Assembly: GCF_900457465.1 (NCBI RefSeq)
Contig: NZ_UAUU01000002.1
Span: 620,001-684,000 of the forward strand
Source of the DNA: Sphingobacterium multivorum
Lineage (GTDB): Bacteria; Bacteroidota; Bacteroidia; Sphingobacteriales; Sphingobacteriaceae
DNA length: 64,000 nt
Direction of reading: 5' to 3'
Part shown: positions 55,931 to 64,000 of the stretch, in pieces
How positions within the stretch are numbered: position 1 is the stretch's first letter
Layout of the letters: the number at the start of each line of letters is the position of its first letter
Position numbers and translations under genes: made by a program
Notes under the pieces: model-generated
Seen by the model: the letters and a program-made list of their open reading frames with translations, nothing else
Told to the model about the DNA's origin: nothing
Database searches by the model: none

Positions 55931-58458
55931 GTGAAACAATACATTTATACACTTATTGTATTTATTTTAACTGGCTTGTCGGTCCAAGCACAGAAACAGG
56001 ATGAACTAAAGCTTCTTTCGTCATCCCATATTATTACTGGGAAAGACGGCAATATTTTGTTTTACCGTCCAGTCTATGAACATGTAGGTTCAACGCTATC
56101 ATCAGATAGTGGCTATTTACATAAAGACAACATTGGCCGACAATTTTTTGAAGCCTTTGGAAACGTAATCATTACTCAACCCGACGGTACACAGATATTT
56201 TCCAATAAATTACATTATGAAGCAGCAATGCAGCTCGCTACGCTTACAGGCGCTGTTCGAATGGTCAGCACTAGTGGATCGGTATTAACGACCGATCATC
56301 TTGTCTACAATATGCGAAGTAAAATCGGCAATTATTACAGCGGCGGGCGTATTCTATCAGGAAGCGATACAATTACAAGCCAGCGAGCTACTTATTTCGA
56401 AAATACAGGGGAATCTTATTTCAATCAAAAAGTTGTGGTTCGATCGACCAATGTAAAAGTCTACACAGACTCCATGAAATATAATGGTAATACACGCATT
56501 ACTGATTTCTATGGTCCCACGAATATCAAGGGAAATAAAGGGGAAAACCTGTATACTGAAAAAGGCCGATACCATATGGCAACGGGCCAGGCTTATTTCT
56601 CTAAAAACAACCTCTACACAGAAGGGACAAAGTTTCTTAAAGGAGACAGCCTATTCTACGATAGACAAGTGGGAATCGGTAAAGCCGTAAAAAATGTGGT
56701 CTTTGTTGATACCTTAGACAAATTTTACGCCTATGGTGGATTTGGTTTGTACAACGGGAGGAACGAATCCATTACAATGACAGACAAACCCTGATTATTT
56801 CGGTGGTCAAAAAAGATTCAACACAAAAAGATTCTGTATCTTCTTTGTCTCCTGCCCAACAAAAATCGGAGAAAGAGCGAAAAAATGAAGCCAAGGAATT
56901 GAAGAAGATTGAAAAAGAACAAAACAAAGATGAACTCAAATCAAATAAAGCCACATCGCAAGTTGTTCTAGAAGAAAAGGAACATCCAGGTAAGAATATC
57001 AAAAGCGATAATAGTAAAACCCTTAAGGCTGATTCACAAGTCGATTCTGTTTTTATGACAGCCGACACCCTCTTCTCACAGATGATATTTCGCCGAGATT
57101 ATATTGCAAAAGATTTTAAATTGAATCGTGAAGGTGGGGCTATTGAAGATGACAATGAAGTCGATTATGGTGACCAGGATTCCAGCTCAACAACAGTTGA
57201 TTCTACTGGTACATCAGATAACACAAGAGTTAACCTTCACAAGGGAATAGACAGTTTGTCTAAAAAAGACAGTGACAAACCGGTTCTTGAAAAGAGCATT
57301 AAAAAAGTACAAGATACACTTATAAATAAAAAACCGATTGCACCAAAGAAAACACCAGTTATTGTCGGCGATCAAAACAAGATAGAAATTGAAAAAAACC
57401 TCAAGGCTGATAGTGTTTTGCGTAAAAAAGCGATCATCCCCAAAGGCGGTGAATCCGATAAATTGATGGGAGCAGCTTTAAAAAATGCCCAAGAGAATAG
57501 AAGAGATTCTCTCGCACAGGATACTGCTAAAACACGGATTATAAAAGCCTACTATAATGCACGATTATTTAAATCAGACTTGCAGGCTGTAGCAGATTCT
57601 ATGTATTATGGTATGCAAGATTCGATGTTCAGGCTGATGGGAAAACCAATGATGTGGGCCGAAAACTCACAAATCTCCGGAGATACCATATTTTTACAGG
57701 TAAAGAATCAGAAATTGGACAATTCCTTACTCGTCGGTAATGCTTTCATGGTGAACGCAACAAGCGACTCATTAAAGTTCAATCAGATTAAGGGCCGTAA
57801 GATTACCAGCTTTTTCACCAATAACCGTATGGAACGTTTGTTTGTTGATGGCAATGCAGAAAATATCTTTTACAATATTGATGAAAAGACCAATGTAACC
57901 ACTGAGCTTGTACATGATCGAAGCAGTCGTTTCAAGATCTTGATGGAAGATAATAAGTTGAAGGAATATGTATCTATTCGAAAAGTGGATGGCAAAGTCT
58001 ATCCCATTGCTGAAGTCACGGCCGACAAAGAATTTCTTCCGAATTTCACCTGGCGTCCCGAAGATCGACCTAAATCAAAAAATGATTTATTAAATCGAAA
58101 AAGGGATCTTTCAAAAGCGTCATTTACGGTTCCGACTGCACCAGAAGGTGAAGAATCCGGGACAATGAAGTCTATTAAAAAAGGCGATAAAACAACGACT
58201 CCTCAAAAAGGTGCCGCTAAGAAAGCTGGTACTACCGAAACGCTCGAGGAAGAAAAAGAGGTGGGTGCTGCAAACAATAAAACAAACGCTGTAACCAAAA
58301 CAGCTAAGCCATCTGAAACAACGGATAAAGTTAGCGCTACAAAAACAAATGTAAAGACCGCAACCGACAAAGCAGCTGCGAAGTCTGACTCAACAACCAA
58401 TAAATCGGCGATAATACCTGCTCAAGATAGTATTCAAACAAAAGTAAAAGCTAAATAA
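55931..58458 (+). pseudogene. OstA-like (LptA-related) protein, frameshifted in the middle
   Basis: With one added C, this is an 840-codon gene. GTG start (MKQYIYTLIVFILTGLSVQAQ signal peptide), then repeated OstA-type beta-strand repeats (SNKLHYEAAMQLATLTGAV; TTDHLVYNMRSKIGNYYSGG; YTEKGRYHMATGQAYFSK), typical of LptA/OstA proteins that bridge lipopolysaccharide through the periplasm. The frame stops at 56794 (MTDKP stop). One extra C in CCC at 56789-56791 continues MTDKPLIISVVKKDSTQ into the rest. The second part has a Lys/Glu-rich region, another OstA-like domain (GDTIFLQVKNQKLDNSLLVGNAF) and a low-complexity Ala/Thr/Lys tail. An important envelope gene, so sequencing error is a real possibility. 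Confidence 0.82.
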
Positions 58459-58478
58459 CCGTCAATACTGAGTCGCAC

Positions 58479-58520
58479 AAAAAAGCAGCGCAAAACAAAT
58501 TGTTTTGCGCTGCTTTTTTA
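58479..58520 (+). terminator. Intrinsic terminator of the OstA-like gene
   Basis: AAAAAAGCAGCGCAAAACA and TGTTTTGCGCTGCTTTTTT form a 19-base perfect stem around AAT. Confidence 0.9.
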
Positions 58521-58616
58521 ATTTAAGGCTATCTCCTGATCGTATCAGACGCACTCATTCCTTAGCTCAGAGAAATGAAAATTTCTATTTATAACTCAAA
58601 TGAGGTAGTTATTAAC

Positions 58617-59192
58617 CTATTTCGTTTTTAAATATGTAGCAAGTTTACCAACTGCAATCGCTCGATGGCTAATGCTATTTTTTTCTGCCGCTGTCATTTC
58701 GGCAAACGTCCTATCATAGCCATTCGGAATAAAAATAGGATCATAACCAAAGCCATCAATACCTCTACGTTCTTCAATAATTTTCCCCTCGATACTTCCT
58801 TCAAAAAAGTGCTGCTGCTCATTCAAATATAATGAAATAACTGTTTTGAATCTCGCTGTACGATTGGTGTTATCGCCTAATTTTTGTAGGACAAGATCAA
58901 TATTCTTTTCCATATCCCTTGATCCCGAATAACGTGCTGAATAAACTCCCGGTTCGCCATTTAATGCATCAATTTCCAAACCTGAGTCATCTCCAAAACA
59001 GTAAAGTCCATATTTATTAACCAAATAATCTGTTTTCTGCTTGGCATTTTCCTCAAAGGTCTCTCCTGTCTCTGGAATATCATCGCTACAGTCAATATCA
59101 TTTAAACTCTTAATGATAAAAGCACTTCCCACGATCGCTTGGACTTCCTCCAATTTATGGGCATTATTGGTTGCAAATACAAGTTCTAGCAT
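58617..59192 (-). CDS. rdgB: RdgB/HAM1 non-canonical purine NTP pyrophosphatase
   Basis: 191 residues from the ATG at 59192 (MLELVFATNNAHKLEE, the universal opening). Substrate-binding motifs TNNAHKLEE, DDSGLEIDALNGEPGVYSARYSG and GFGYDPIFIP are present. Removes ITP, XTP and dITP to prevent misincorporation. The frame is open to 59300 but that extension is not family-like. A TAAATTTG box at 59199-59206 lies six bases from the start. Confidence 0.94.
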   Translation of the reverse strand: MLELVFATNNAHKLEEVQAIVGSAFIIKSLNDIDCSDDIPETGETFEENAKQKTDYLVNKYGLYCFGDDSGLEIDALNGEPGVYSARYSGSRDMEKNIDLVLQKLGDNTNRTARFKTVISLYLNEQQHFFEGSIEGKIIEERRGIDGFGYDPIFIPNGYDRTFAEMTAAEKNSISHRAIAVGKLATYLKTK

Positions 59193-59198
59193 CTTCTT

Positions 59199-59206
59199 CA
59201 AATTTA
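59199..59206 (-). promoter_or_regulatory. Promoter -7 box of rdgB
   Basis: TAAATTTG on the minus strand, six bases before the ATG at 59192; consistent with a very short leader. Confidence 0.5.
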
Positions 59207-59339
59207 GCTTTTTGTTTGTTCTTTCTCTTTGTTGACAGTGCTCCTCACGTTGTAGTATGTTACTATCTTTCCATGAATTCACGCCCCCAAAAATAAGCAT
59301 TAATCCCCAATTTTTATTCAGAACAAGTATCTGATAAAA

Positions 59340-59999
59340 TCAGGAAACAATAAAGGTCTTAAATTCGTTCCAGAACAGCTTCTTTTTATTTACATCGACA
59401 AACATCTCTTCAAAACTGAACGTATTAAAAACCGTTGCAATACGGCCTTTCATGTAGGAATTATGTTCAATAAATGGAAGTTTCAAAGACGCGGGTTCCA
59501 CACCCAACAATATAATCTTAGTCGGTTGAAAAAACTGCATAATGCGCTTAAAATCATTAGGATTATGGGGATTTGCCAAATTGAGTACCGCAACGGTCTC
59601 TTTAGTCAATTTCAAGGCACCAATTGTTTTTTCAAAAGCGTCCAATGCTGCGGGAGAAAAGTAGGGATATTGCTCGTAGCGCAATATAAATAGTATGCCC
59701 TGATCCTTATTTCCTTGATAAATAAATTCACCTCCCAATACCTCCAGATTGTCAACAGTATCGCCAACCCTGCCGGACTCAATAGCCATAGCGGCCTGCT
59801 CCGCACCTACCCCCACTGCCACATACGAGGTATCCTTCGTTGTCGATGATGAGGGGGCAGCATATTGCACATGAGTACTGTTCTCCTCCTGTAAAGGATG
59901 TACAGACAGATCGGCTTTAAAATCAAAACCATTTCCAAAGATTGTTTCATCCATTAAGGTCTGAAGTGCAACGGGATTATCTGTTGTAAGATTGCTCAT
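59340..59999 (-). CDS. Hypothetical protein (weak resemblance to DNA polymerase III psi)
   Basis: 219 residues, no signal peptide. A disordered N-terminal third with Ser/Thr/Glu/Gly-rich stretches precedes an alpha/beta C-terminal domain (VAVLNLANPHNPNDFKRIMQFFQPTKIILLGVEPASLKLP). The end NTFSFEEMFVDVNKKKLFWNEFK vaguely recalls the HolD psi-subunit pattern (short strand, then a Lys-rich helix), but similarity is too weak for a call. Starts 92 bases from the deoxyhypusine-synthase-like gene on the same strand. Confidence 0.65.
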   Translation of the reverse strand: MSNLTTDNPVALQTLMDETIFGNGFDFKADLSVHPLQEENSTHVQYAAPSSSTTKDTSYVAVGVGAEQAAMAIESGRVGDTVDNLEVLGGEFIYQGNKDQGILFILRYEQYPYFSPAALDAFEKTIGALKLTKETVAVLNLANPHNPNDFKRIMQFFQPTKIILLGVEPASLKLPFIEHNSYMKGRIATVFNTFSFEEMFVDVNKKKLFWNEFKTFIVS

Positions 60000-60044
60000 C
60001 GGGAAAAGAAATATTAGACCGTAAAGATAAAGAAGAAAAAGGGA

Positions 60045-60074
60045 AAAGAAAAAGGAGCGAAGAATCGCTCCTTT
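60045..60074 (-). terminator. Intrinsic terminator of the deoxyhypusine-synthase-like gene
   Basis: AAAGGAGCGA and TCGCTCCTTT pair around a four-base loop; on the minus strand TTTTTCTTTT follows. Confidence 0.75.
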
Positions 60075-60090
60075 CTATATGTCAAAAAGA

Positions 60091-61071
60091 TTAATGACCT
60101 AAGATATAGGAGAAAATTAATGGCGCAACGATCGTCGCGTCAGATTCTACGATAAATTTAGGTGTATCAATATCTAATTTGCCCCAAGTGATTTTCTCGT
60201 TTGGAACAGCACCAGAGTAAGAACCATACGAAGTAGTTGAATCCGAAATCTGACAGAAATAAGCCCAGAAAGGTACTTCTTCCCATTCAAGATCCTGATA
60301 CATCATCGGAACTACACAGATTGGGAAGTCACCAGAAATACCGCCTGCGATTTGGAAAAATCCAACACCTTTACCTGCGGAGTTGTTACGGTACCACTCT
60401 GTCAAGTAAATCATGTATTCGATACCCGATTTTACTGTACTTGCTTTCAATTTACCTTTTATCACATTGGAAGCGAAGATATTACCTGTCGTTGAATCTT
60501 CCCATCCCGGACATACGATCGGTAAATTTTTCTCAGCGGCTGCAACAATCCAAGAATCTTTTGGGTCGATCTCATAATATTGTTCCAACACACCCGAGTT
60601 AACAACTTGATAAAGAAACTCATGTGGTAAGTAACGCTCACCTTTAGCTTCAGCAGCATGCCAAACATCCTCGAGATGTTTTTGCAGACGACGAAAAGCT
60701 TCCTCTTCTGGAATACAAGTATCTGTAACACGATTATAGTGATTATCCAATAGCTCTCTTTCTTGCTCAGCTGTCAAATCTCTATAATTCGGAATTCTTT
60801 TGTAGTGTGAGTGTGCGACAAGGTTCATCACGTCCTCTTCCAAATTGGCACCAGTACAAGAAATAAAGTGTACTTTATCTTGACGGATCATTTCTGCTAA
60901 AGAAACACCCAATTCGGCAGTAGACATTGCACCCCCCAAAGAGATCAACATTTTTCCACCATCCAACAGATGCTCTTCGTAACCTTTTGCAGCGTCTACT
61001 AATGCAGCTGCGTTAAAGTGACGGTAATTATGCTCAATAAATTGAGAAATAGGTCCTTTTTGAGTACTCAT
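60091..61071 (-). CDS. Deoxyhypusine synthase-like protein
   Basis: 326 residues similar to eukaryotic/archaeal deoxyhypusine synthase over the whole length. NAD-binding features SLGGAMSTAELG and SCTGANLEEDVMN, the substrate region GGVSGDFP-type (AGGISGDFPICV) and the candidate catalytic Lys298 in TWGKLD are all present. Bacteria lack eIF5A, so bacterial members act on other substrates; some make homospermidine from spermidine or putrescine. A polyamine role is inferred. A TACCTTTG box with a GTACC/GGTAC repeat (61101-61115) lies 35 bases upstream. Confidence 0.88.
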   Translation of the reverse strand: MSTQKGPISQFIEHNYRHFNAAALVDAAKGYEEHLLDGGKMLISLGGAMSTAELGVSLAEMIRQDKVHFISCTGANLEEDVMNLVAHSHYKRIPNYRDLTAEQERELLDNHYNRVTDTCIPEEEAFRRLQKHLEDVWHAAEAKGERYLPHEFLYQVVNSGVLEQYYEIDPKDSWIVAAAEKNLPIVCPGWEDSTTGNIFASNVIKGKLKASTVKSGIEYMIYLTEWYRNNSAGKGVGFFQIAGGISGDFPICVVPMMYQDLEWEEVPFWAYFCQISDSTTSYGSYSGAVPNEKITWGKLDIDTPKFIVESDATIVAPLIFSYILGH

Positions 61072-61106
61072 GATATTTTCTAACTTTTATAAAATAATAA
61101 GTACCG

Positions 61107-61114
61107 CAAAGGTA
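61107..61114 (-). promoter_or_regulatory. Promoter -7 box of the deoxyhypusine-synthase-like gene
   Basis: TACCTTTG on the minus strand matches TAnnTTTG; a GTACC/GGTAC inverted repeat overlaps it. The start codon is 36 bases downstream. Confidence 0.5.
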
Positions 61115-61200
61115 CTGAATATAATCTATTTTCGTCCCAATAGAGATTTAAAACACGTATAGACCACATTTTTTTAACAAATGTAAAAGGAATCGTATTC

Positions 61201-62072
61201 CTAGGCTGCACTTATAAATGTTCCATCGGCTGAAAAATCATTTTGATAGACGCCTATCTCCTCATAATTATTGCGAAGATAATTCCAGTTTCAATTCAAT
61301 AGACGACTGCTTGTCGATTCGATAACTCATGCCCAAACGACCATTTAATTCCTGCGTACTATTCGTCTCTTTATTCAGCTGTCCGATCACATAATGAACA
61401 TTTTCACGATACGCAAGTTCACGCCTACGGTCAACATCAAAATAATTCGAAGAGCGTGCAACGGAAAAACTGGAGTTTAAGGTCCATTTCTTCATTCCAT
61501 ACTGCAGCCCCACGCCATTATTACATTTCCAAAGCCTTCCTTTTTGATGCTCCTAAAAAAACATTTCCTGTTAGACCTTTCAGGACATCCTTTTTGATAC
61601 GAATATCAATTACTCCACCAGCCCCTTCCGCACTCCATTTTGCTGGTGGAATGGTCATGAGATCAATGCTCTCTAAAGAGCTTGCCGGGATAGATTTTAA
61701 ATAGGCGATCAAAGAGGTTCCGTTGAGATAGGTCTGCTTGCCGTTGACGGTAATCAACACGCCCGTTTTTCCCTGTAAAGAAAAATTGCCTAATTCGTCT
61801 ACCTGTATACTCGGAATGGCATTTAAAACAGCCAACGTATTTCCATTCAATAAAACGGGATTGCTGTCCGTTCGAATACGGACCCGATCCAAAAGTTGCT
61901 GTTCGAGAGGCCCTGATCCCTCAACAAGCACTGTATCTATCCTCCTTGAATCGGATCCAGTATTTCGCAGCATCGTGCTGTCGATTAATTGCTGTTTAGT
62001 TTTGGGGACTATTTGCGCCGATAACAGACATGGCAATGCCATGGATAACCCTATAAGTATCCTAAACTTCAT
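61201..62072 (-). pseudogene. Outer-membrane beta-barrel protein remnant (PF14905-like)
   Basis: Signal peptide (MKFRILIGLSMALPCLLSA), then a plug-like domain (LNAIPSIQVDELGNFSLQGK, VNGKQTYLNG, LMTIPPAKWSAEGAGGVIDI) and only the first barrel strands. Two frameshifts are needed to read through: one base too many in the A5 run at 61541-61545 (GASKGRLWKCNNGVGLQYG) and one in GG at 61285-61286 (LKLNYLRNNYEEIG). The reading then stops at 61201 after about 290 residues, far short of the usual 750 or more. A truncated, probably non-functional gene downstream of the M56/amidase gene. Confidence 0.8.
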
Positions 62073-62149
62073 GATATCTACGAAAATTAACGCTTAGTCT
62101 TCAAAGCTTTGGTCTATAGCCTGTGCTAGTTTATGGATAAATTCAGGTT

Positions 62150-63568
62150 TTACGTTTTTATCAATGGCATTGATGTTCTCCAGCTCAAGGAGAAGCGCCG
62201 GTATTTTAGCACCGCGTAAATTGCAAGCTTTGTATTTATCGCTGGAGTACCCGCAGCCAGTCCATTCTGTTGCAACATTTGGCCCAAACTAAACGCAAAT
62301 TTGCGGTTAAGCTCTTCTAGCATCGTATGACTAACCCCCGACTGATATAATATTCGTATAGGAAGAGATTGTTTGCCCTTTACATTGTCGAAATGGATTG
62401 ATAACAATAAATCCCCTTCAACGTTCGATCGGTCTCTGAGTAATTTATATTCATCAGCCGCTCTTGACAATACGACTTTGTGCCCCTTGCGCTCCAGCTC
62501 CTGTTTCAAAAGCAAACAGGTTTCCCAGGTCAATGATTTTTCTTCCAATCCGAAAGATGAAATACCACCCGTGTCTTTTCCTCCATGTCCGGGGTCAAGA
62601 ATGATCGTTTTAGACCGATTACTTCCTTCTTTTAAAGAAGTAGAAAACCAAGTGCTCTTCGGTGGATTAATAAAAGAGTAAAATAACAGTGAAAGACCTA
62701 GTAATGGAATGGTCAATACGTACTGCCATCTTGCCTTTTTGGAGGAAGGTTTTGACATCATAACCTGTACCCGCTCCACCAACTCATGTCTATTCTTAAA
62801 TAAACTACTCTGCAACCCAGTGGGACATGGCTGCTGTGTTTGAGTCAGTAGAAAACGGGCATAGCCGCTATTACCATATCGATTGGCCAACACCTCATCA
62901 ACCTGATATTCATGCAGCAAATACAGCTGTCTACGCAACCAATAAACAAATGGATTTAGCCAATAAAGGCAACGAAAAATTTCTATCAACCATTTATCCC
63001 GGCAATGGTTAAAAACAATATGCTGACGCTCATGCTCAAAAATCAATTTACCTTCTGGCGTATCGAGCTGATCCTCTTCCATAACAATGACATGCTGCAC
63101 AGAACAATTCGCATAATGTCCAAAAGGAGCAACCATTGTAAATCCGTCAAATTTATACTGACTTAACTGTCCAATTCGACGGTATAAGCGGATATAGCGA
63201 AACGCAAAGCGGCACAACAATACAAAAGATACAAGCAGATAACCATAAGCAATGCCATATCCGATCGAAAAGGAGTGCCAGAAAGAATCGGCCATTTCTA
63301 CTTCTGACACGAGACCACTCGCAGTTCCGATGGAATGAGTTAGTGTATTGGATTGTCCAAAAGCGAGAGCCGGACTTGCCGACGGAAGAAATAATTCGCC
63401 CAAACGTACAGTTCCAAATGGCAGAAGCAGACTCAACAAACATAAACCTAGGATAAAATAACGGTTCCATTGAAAAAATGAAAGCTGTCTGAATACCAGA
63501 AAATAAAGAACTGCCCCGATGACCAGACTGCAGTTAACTTCAAATAAATAATAAAGTAAGCTATTCAT
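62150..63568 (-). CDS. BlaR1-like M56 metallopeptidase fused to an Amidase_3 domain, frameshifted near the 3' end
   Basis: 472 residues as read. Four N-terminal membrane helices (about 8-27, 37-52, 103-124, 282-300) hold the M56 protease domain with zinc motif HERQH (179-183) and Glu of EYQVDEV. After the last helix comes a periplasmic N-acetylmuramoyl-L-alanine amidase domain: IILDPGHGGKDTGG (His328), Glu342/343 and SIHFDN (His392). At GGG 62250-62252 the frame slips. With one extra G it reads YSSDKYKACNLRGAKIPALLLELEN, ending FED at 62094, which supplies the amidase catalytic Glu. Overlaps blaI by eight bases. In BlaR1 the analogous domain senses beta-lactams. Confidence 0.83.
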   Translation of the reverse strand: MNSLLYYLFEVNCSLVIGAVLYFLVFRQLSFFQWNRYFILGLCLLSLLLPFGTVRLGELFLPSASPALAFGQSNTLTHSIGTASGLVSEVEMADSFWHSFSIGYGIAYGYLLVSFVLLCRFAFRYIRLYRRIGQLSQYKFDGFTMVAPFGHYANCSVQHVIVMEEDQLDTPEGKLIFEHERQHIVFNHCRDKWLIEIFRCLYWLNPFVYWLRRQLYLLHEYQVDEVLANRYGNSGYARFLLTQTQQPCPTGLQSSLFKNRHELVERVQVMMSKPSSKKARWQYVLTIPLLGLSLLFYSFINPPKSTWFSTSLKEGSNRSKTIILDPGHGGKDTGGISSFGLEEKSLTWETCLLLKQELERKGHKVVLSRAADEYKLLRDRSNVEGDLLLSIHFDNVKGKQSLPIRILYQSGVSHTMLEELNRKFAFSLGQMLQQNGLAAGTPAINTKLAIYAVLKYRRFSLSWRTSMPLIKT

Positions 63569-63932
63569 GATCTTCTTGTTTTTTGATGAGTTGTTCTATT
63601 TTCTGAATATCCTCCGCCGAAAGCTTCTTTTCTTTTACCATAAAAGAGAGTAAATTCTCTACCGAATCATCAAAATAATGATCGAGCACTCTCGAGAATG
63701 ATAATTTCCGGTATTGCATCTTTGAAATCAAAGGATAATATTGGTAAGTTTTTCCGAAGGCCTTATAACCTACATACCCTTTCTTTTCCAATATTCTTAC
63801 AATCGAGGAGATTGTATTATAAGGAATTGAACTGCTTGGATCCAGATACTCAATAATATCTTTGACAAAGACCTCGTTGAGTTTCCAGATCACCTGCATG
63901 ACTTCCTCTTCTTTTTTTGTTAATTCTTCCAT
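63561..63932 (-). CDS. BlaI/MecI/CopY family transcriptional repressor
   Basis: 123 residues. Winged-helix DNA-binding domain (LTKKEEEVMQVIWKLNEVFVKDI; IPYNTISSIVRILEKKGYVGYKAFGKTYQYYPL), then a short helical dimerisation region. Such repressors are cleaved by the protease domain of a BlaR1/M56 partner when the sensor is triggered. Overlaps that partner's start by eight bases, so the two are coupled. A weak dyad, GTTTATA/TATAAC (63946-63970), lies upstream and might be the operator. Confidence 0.92.
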   Translation of the reverse strand: MEELTKKEEEVMQVIWKLNEVFVKDIIEYLDPSSSIPYNTISSIVRILEKKGYVGYKAFGKTYQYYPLISKMQYRKLSFSRVLDHYFDDSVENLLSFMVKEKKLSAEDIQKIEQLIKKQEDHE

Positions 63933-64000
63933 AATTTGATGCGTTGTTTATACTAACATAAAGCTATAACTTATTTTTCAGTTTTACAACTTAAAAATAA

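Noticed and set aside
63946..63970. GTTTATA/TATAAC dyad as a definite BlaI operator
   Set aside because: Arms are short and imperfect and do not match the known BlaI/MecI operator core; kept only as a remark in the blaI entry.

Overview
The window comes from the chromosome of a Bacteroidota bacterium, most likely Sphingobacteriaceae (Sphingobacterium-like). The evidence is low GC, promoters with the TAnnTTTG -7 box in place of sigma70 -10 boxes, almost no Shine-Dalgarno sequences, and lineage-typical families: S46 dipeptidyl-peptidase, Hc1-like histone, GLPGLI proteins, DUF4834, OstA-like protein and a HYC_CC_PP-type protein. Most of the window is ordinary chromosomal backbone. The only insertion sequence is an IS5-like element at 23.4-24.8 kb. 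I saw no tRNA, rRNA, CRISPR array or prophage.

Layout. 0-3 kb: partial DEAD-box helicase, S46 peptidase, Hc1-like histone. 3-12 kb (minus strand): two tandem copies of an outer-membrane receptor plus GLPGLI gene pair, preceded by a small membrane protein, an ECF-like sigma factor and a membrane protein that could be its anti-sigma factor. 12-17 kb: M20 peptidase, then a LysR regulator with a TsdA-like dihaem cytochrome, a periplasmic DsrE-like protein and an orphan binding protein, which together look like a small sulfur-oxidation cluster. 17-19 kb: acyltransferase, ABC ATPase and small proteins. 19.5-23.2 kb: trpD-F-B-A behind an attenuator whose leader peptide has three consecutive Trp codons. 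23.4-27.3 kb: the IS and a phosphocholine-type phospholipase C broken by four indels. 27.5-31 kb: Cys/His-rich protein and a TonB receptor with a heavy-metal-associated domain (copper-type module). 31-32 kb: Maf and KdsC-like phosphatase. 32.1-33 kb: a gene-free stretch with a probable small RNA and an 11-bp tandem repeat array. 33-39.5 kb: two hybrid histidine kinases flanking CheR and a receiver-less CheB. 39.6-50.5 kb: azurin, two dihydrolipoyl dehydrogenases, thioesterase, LacI regulator, LolD-like ATPase, sucC and asnS. 50.6-53.4 kb: YrdC/Sua5-type protein, a cluster of DnaA-box-like sites, then dciA-like DUF721 and recF. 53.4-61 kb: DUF4834, PH-domain protein, tilS, OstA-like protein, rdgB, a deoxyhypusine-synthase-like gene. 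61-64 kb: a BlaI repressor, a BlaR1-like M56 protein fused to an Amidase_3 domain, and an outer-membrane-protein remnant.

The points I would follow up are the BlaI/M56-amidase locus, the DnaA-box cluster beside recF and dciA, the trp attenuator in front of a reduced trp operon, the stand-alone sRNA with the helically phased repeats, and the receptor/GLPGLI duplication with a shared upstream element next to a sigma factor. At least five loci carry single-base frameshifts, mostly in short homopolymers. These need checking as possible sequencing errors before any biological reading. All calls rest on reading the sequence; no database search was possible.
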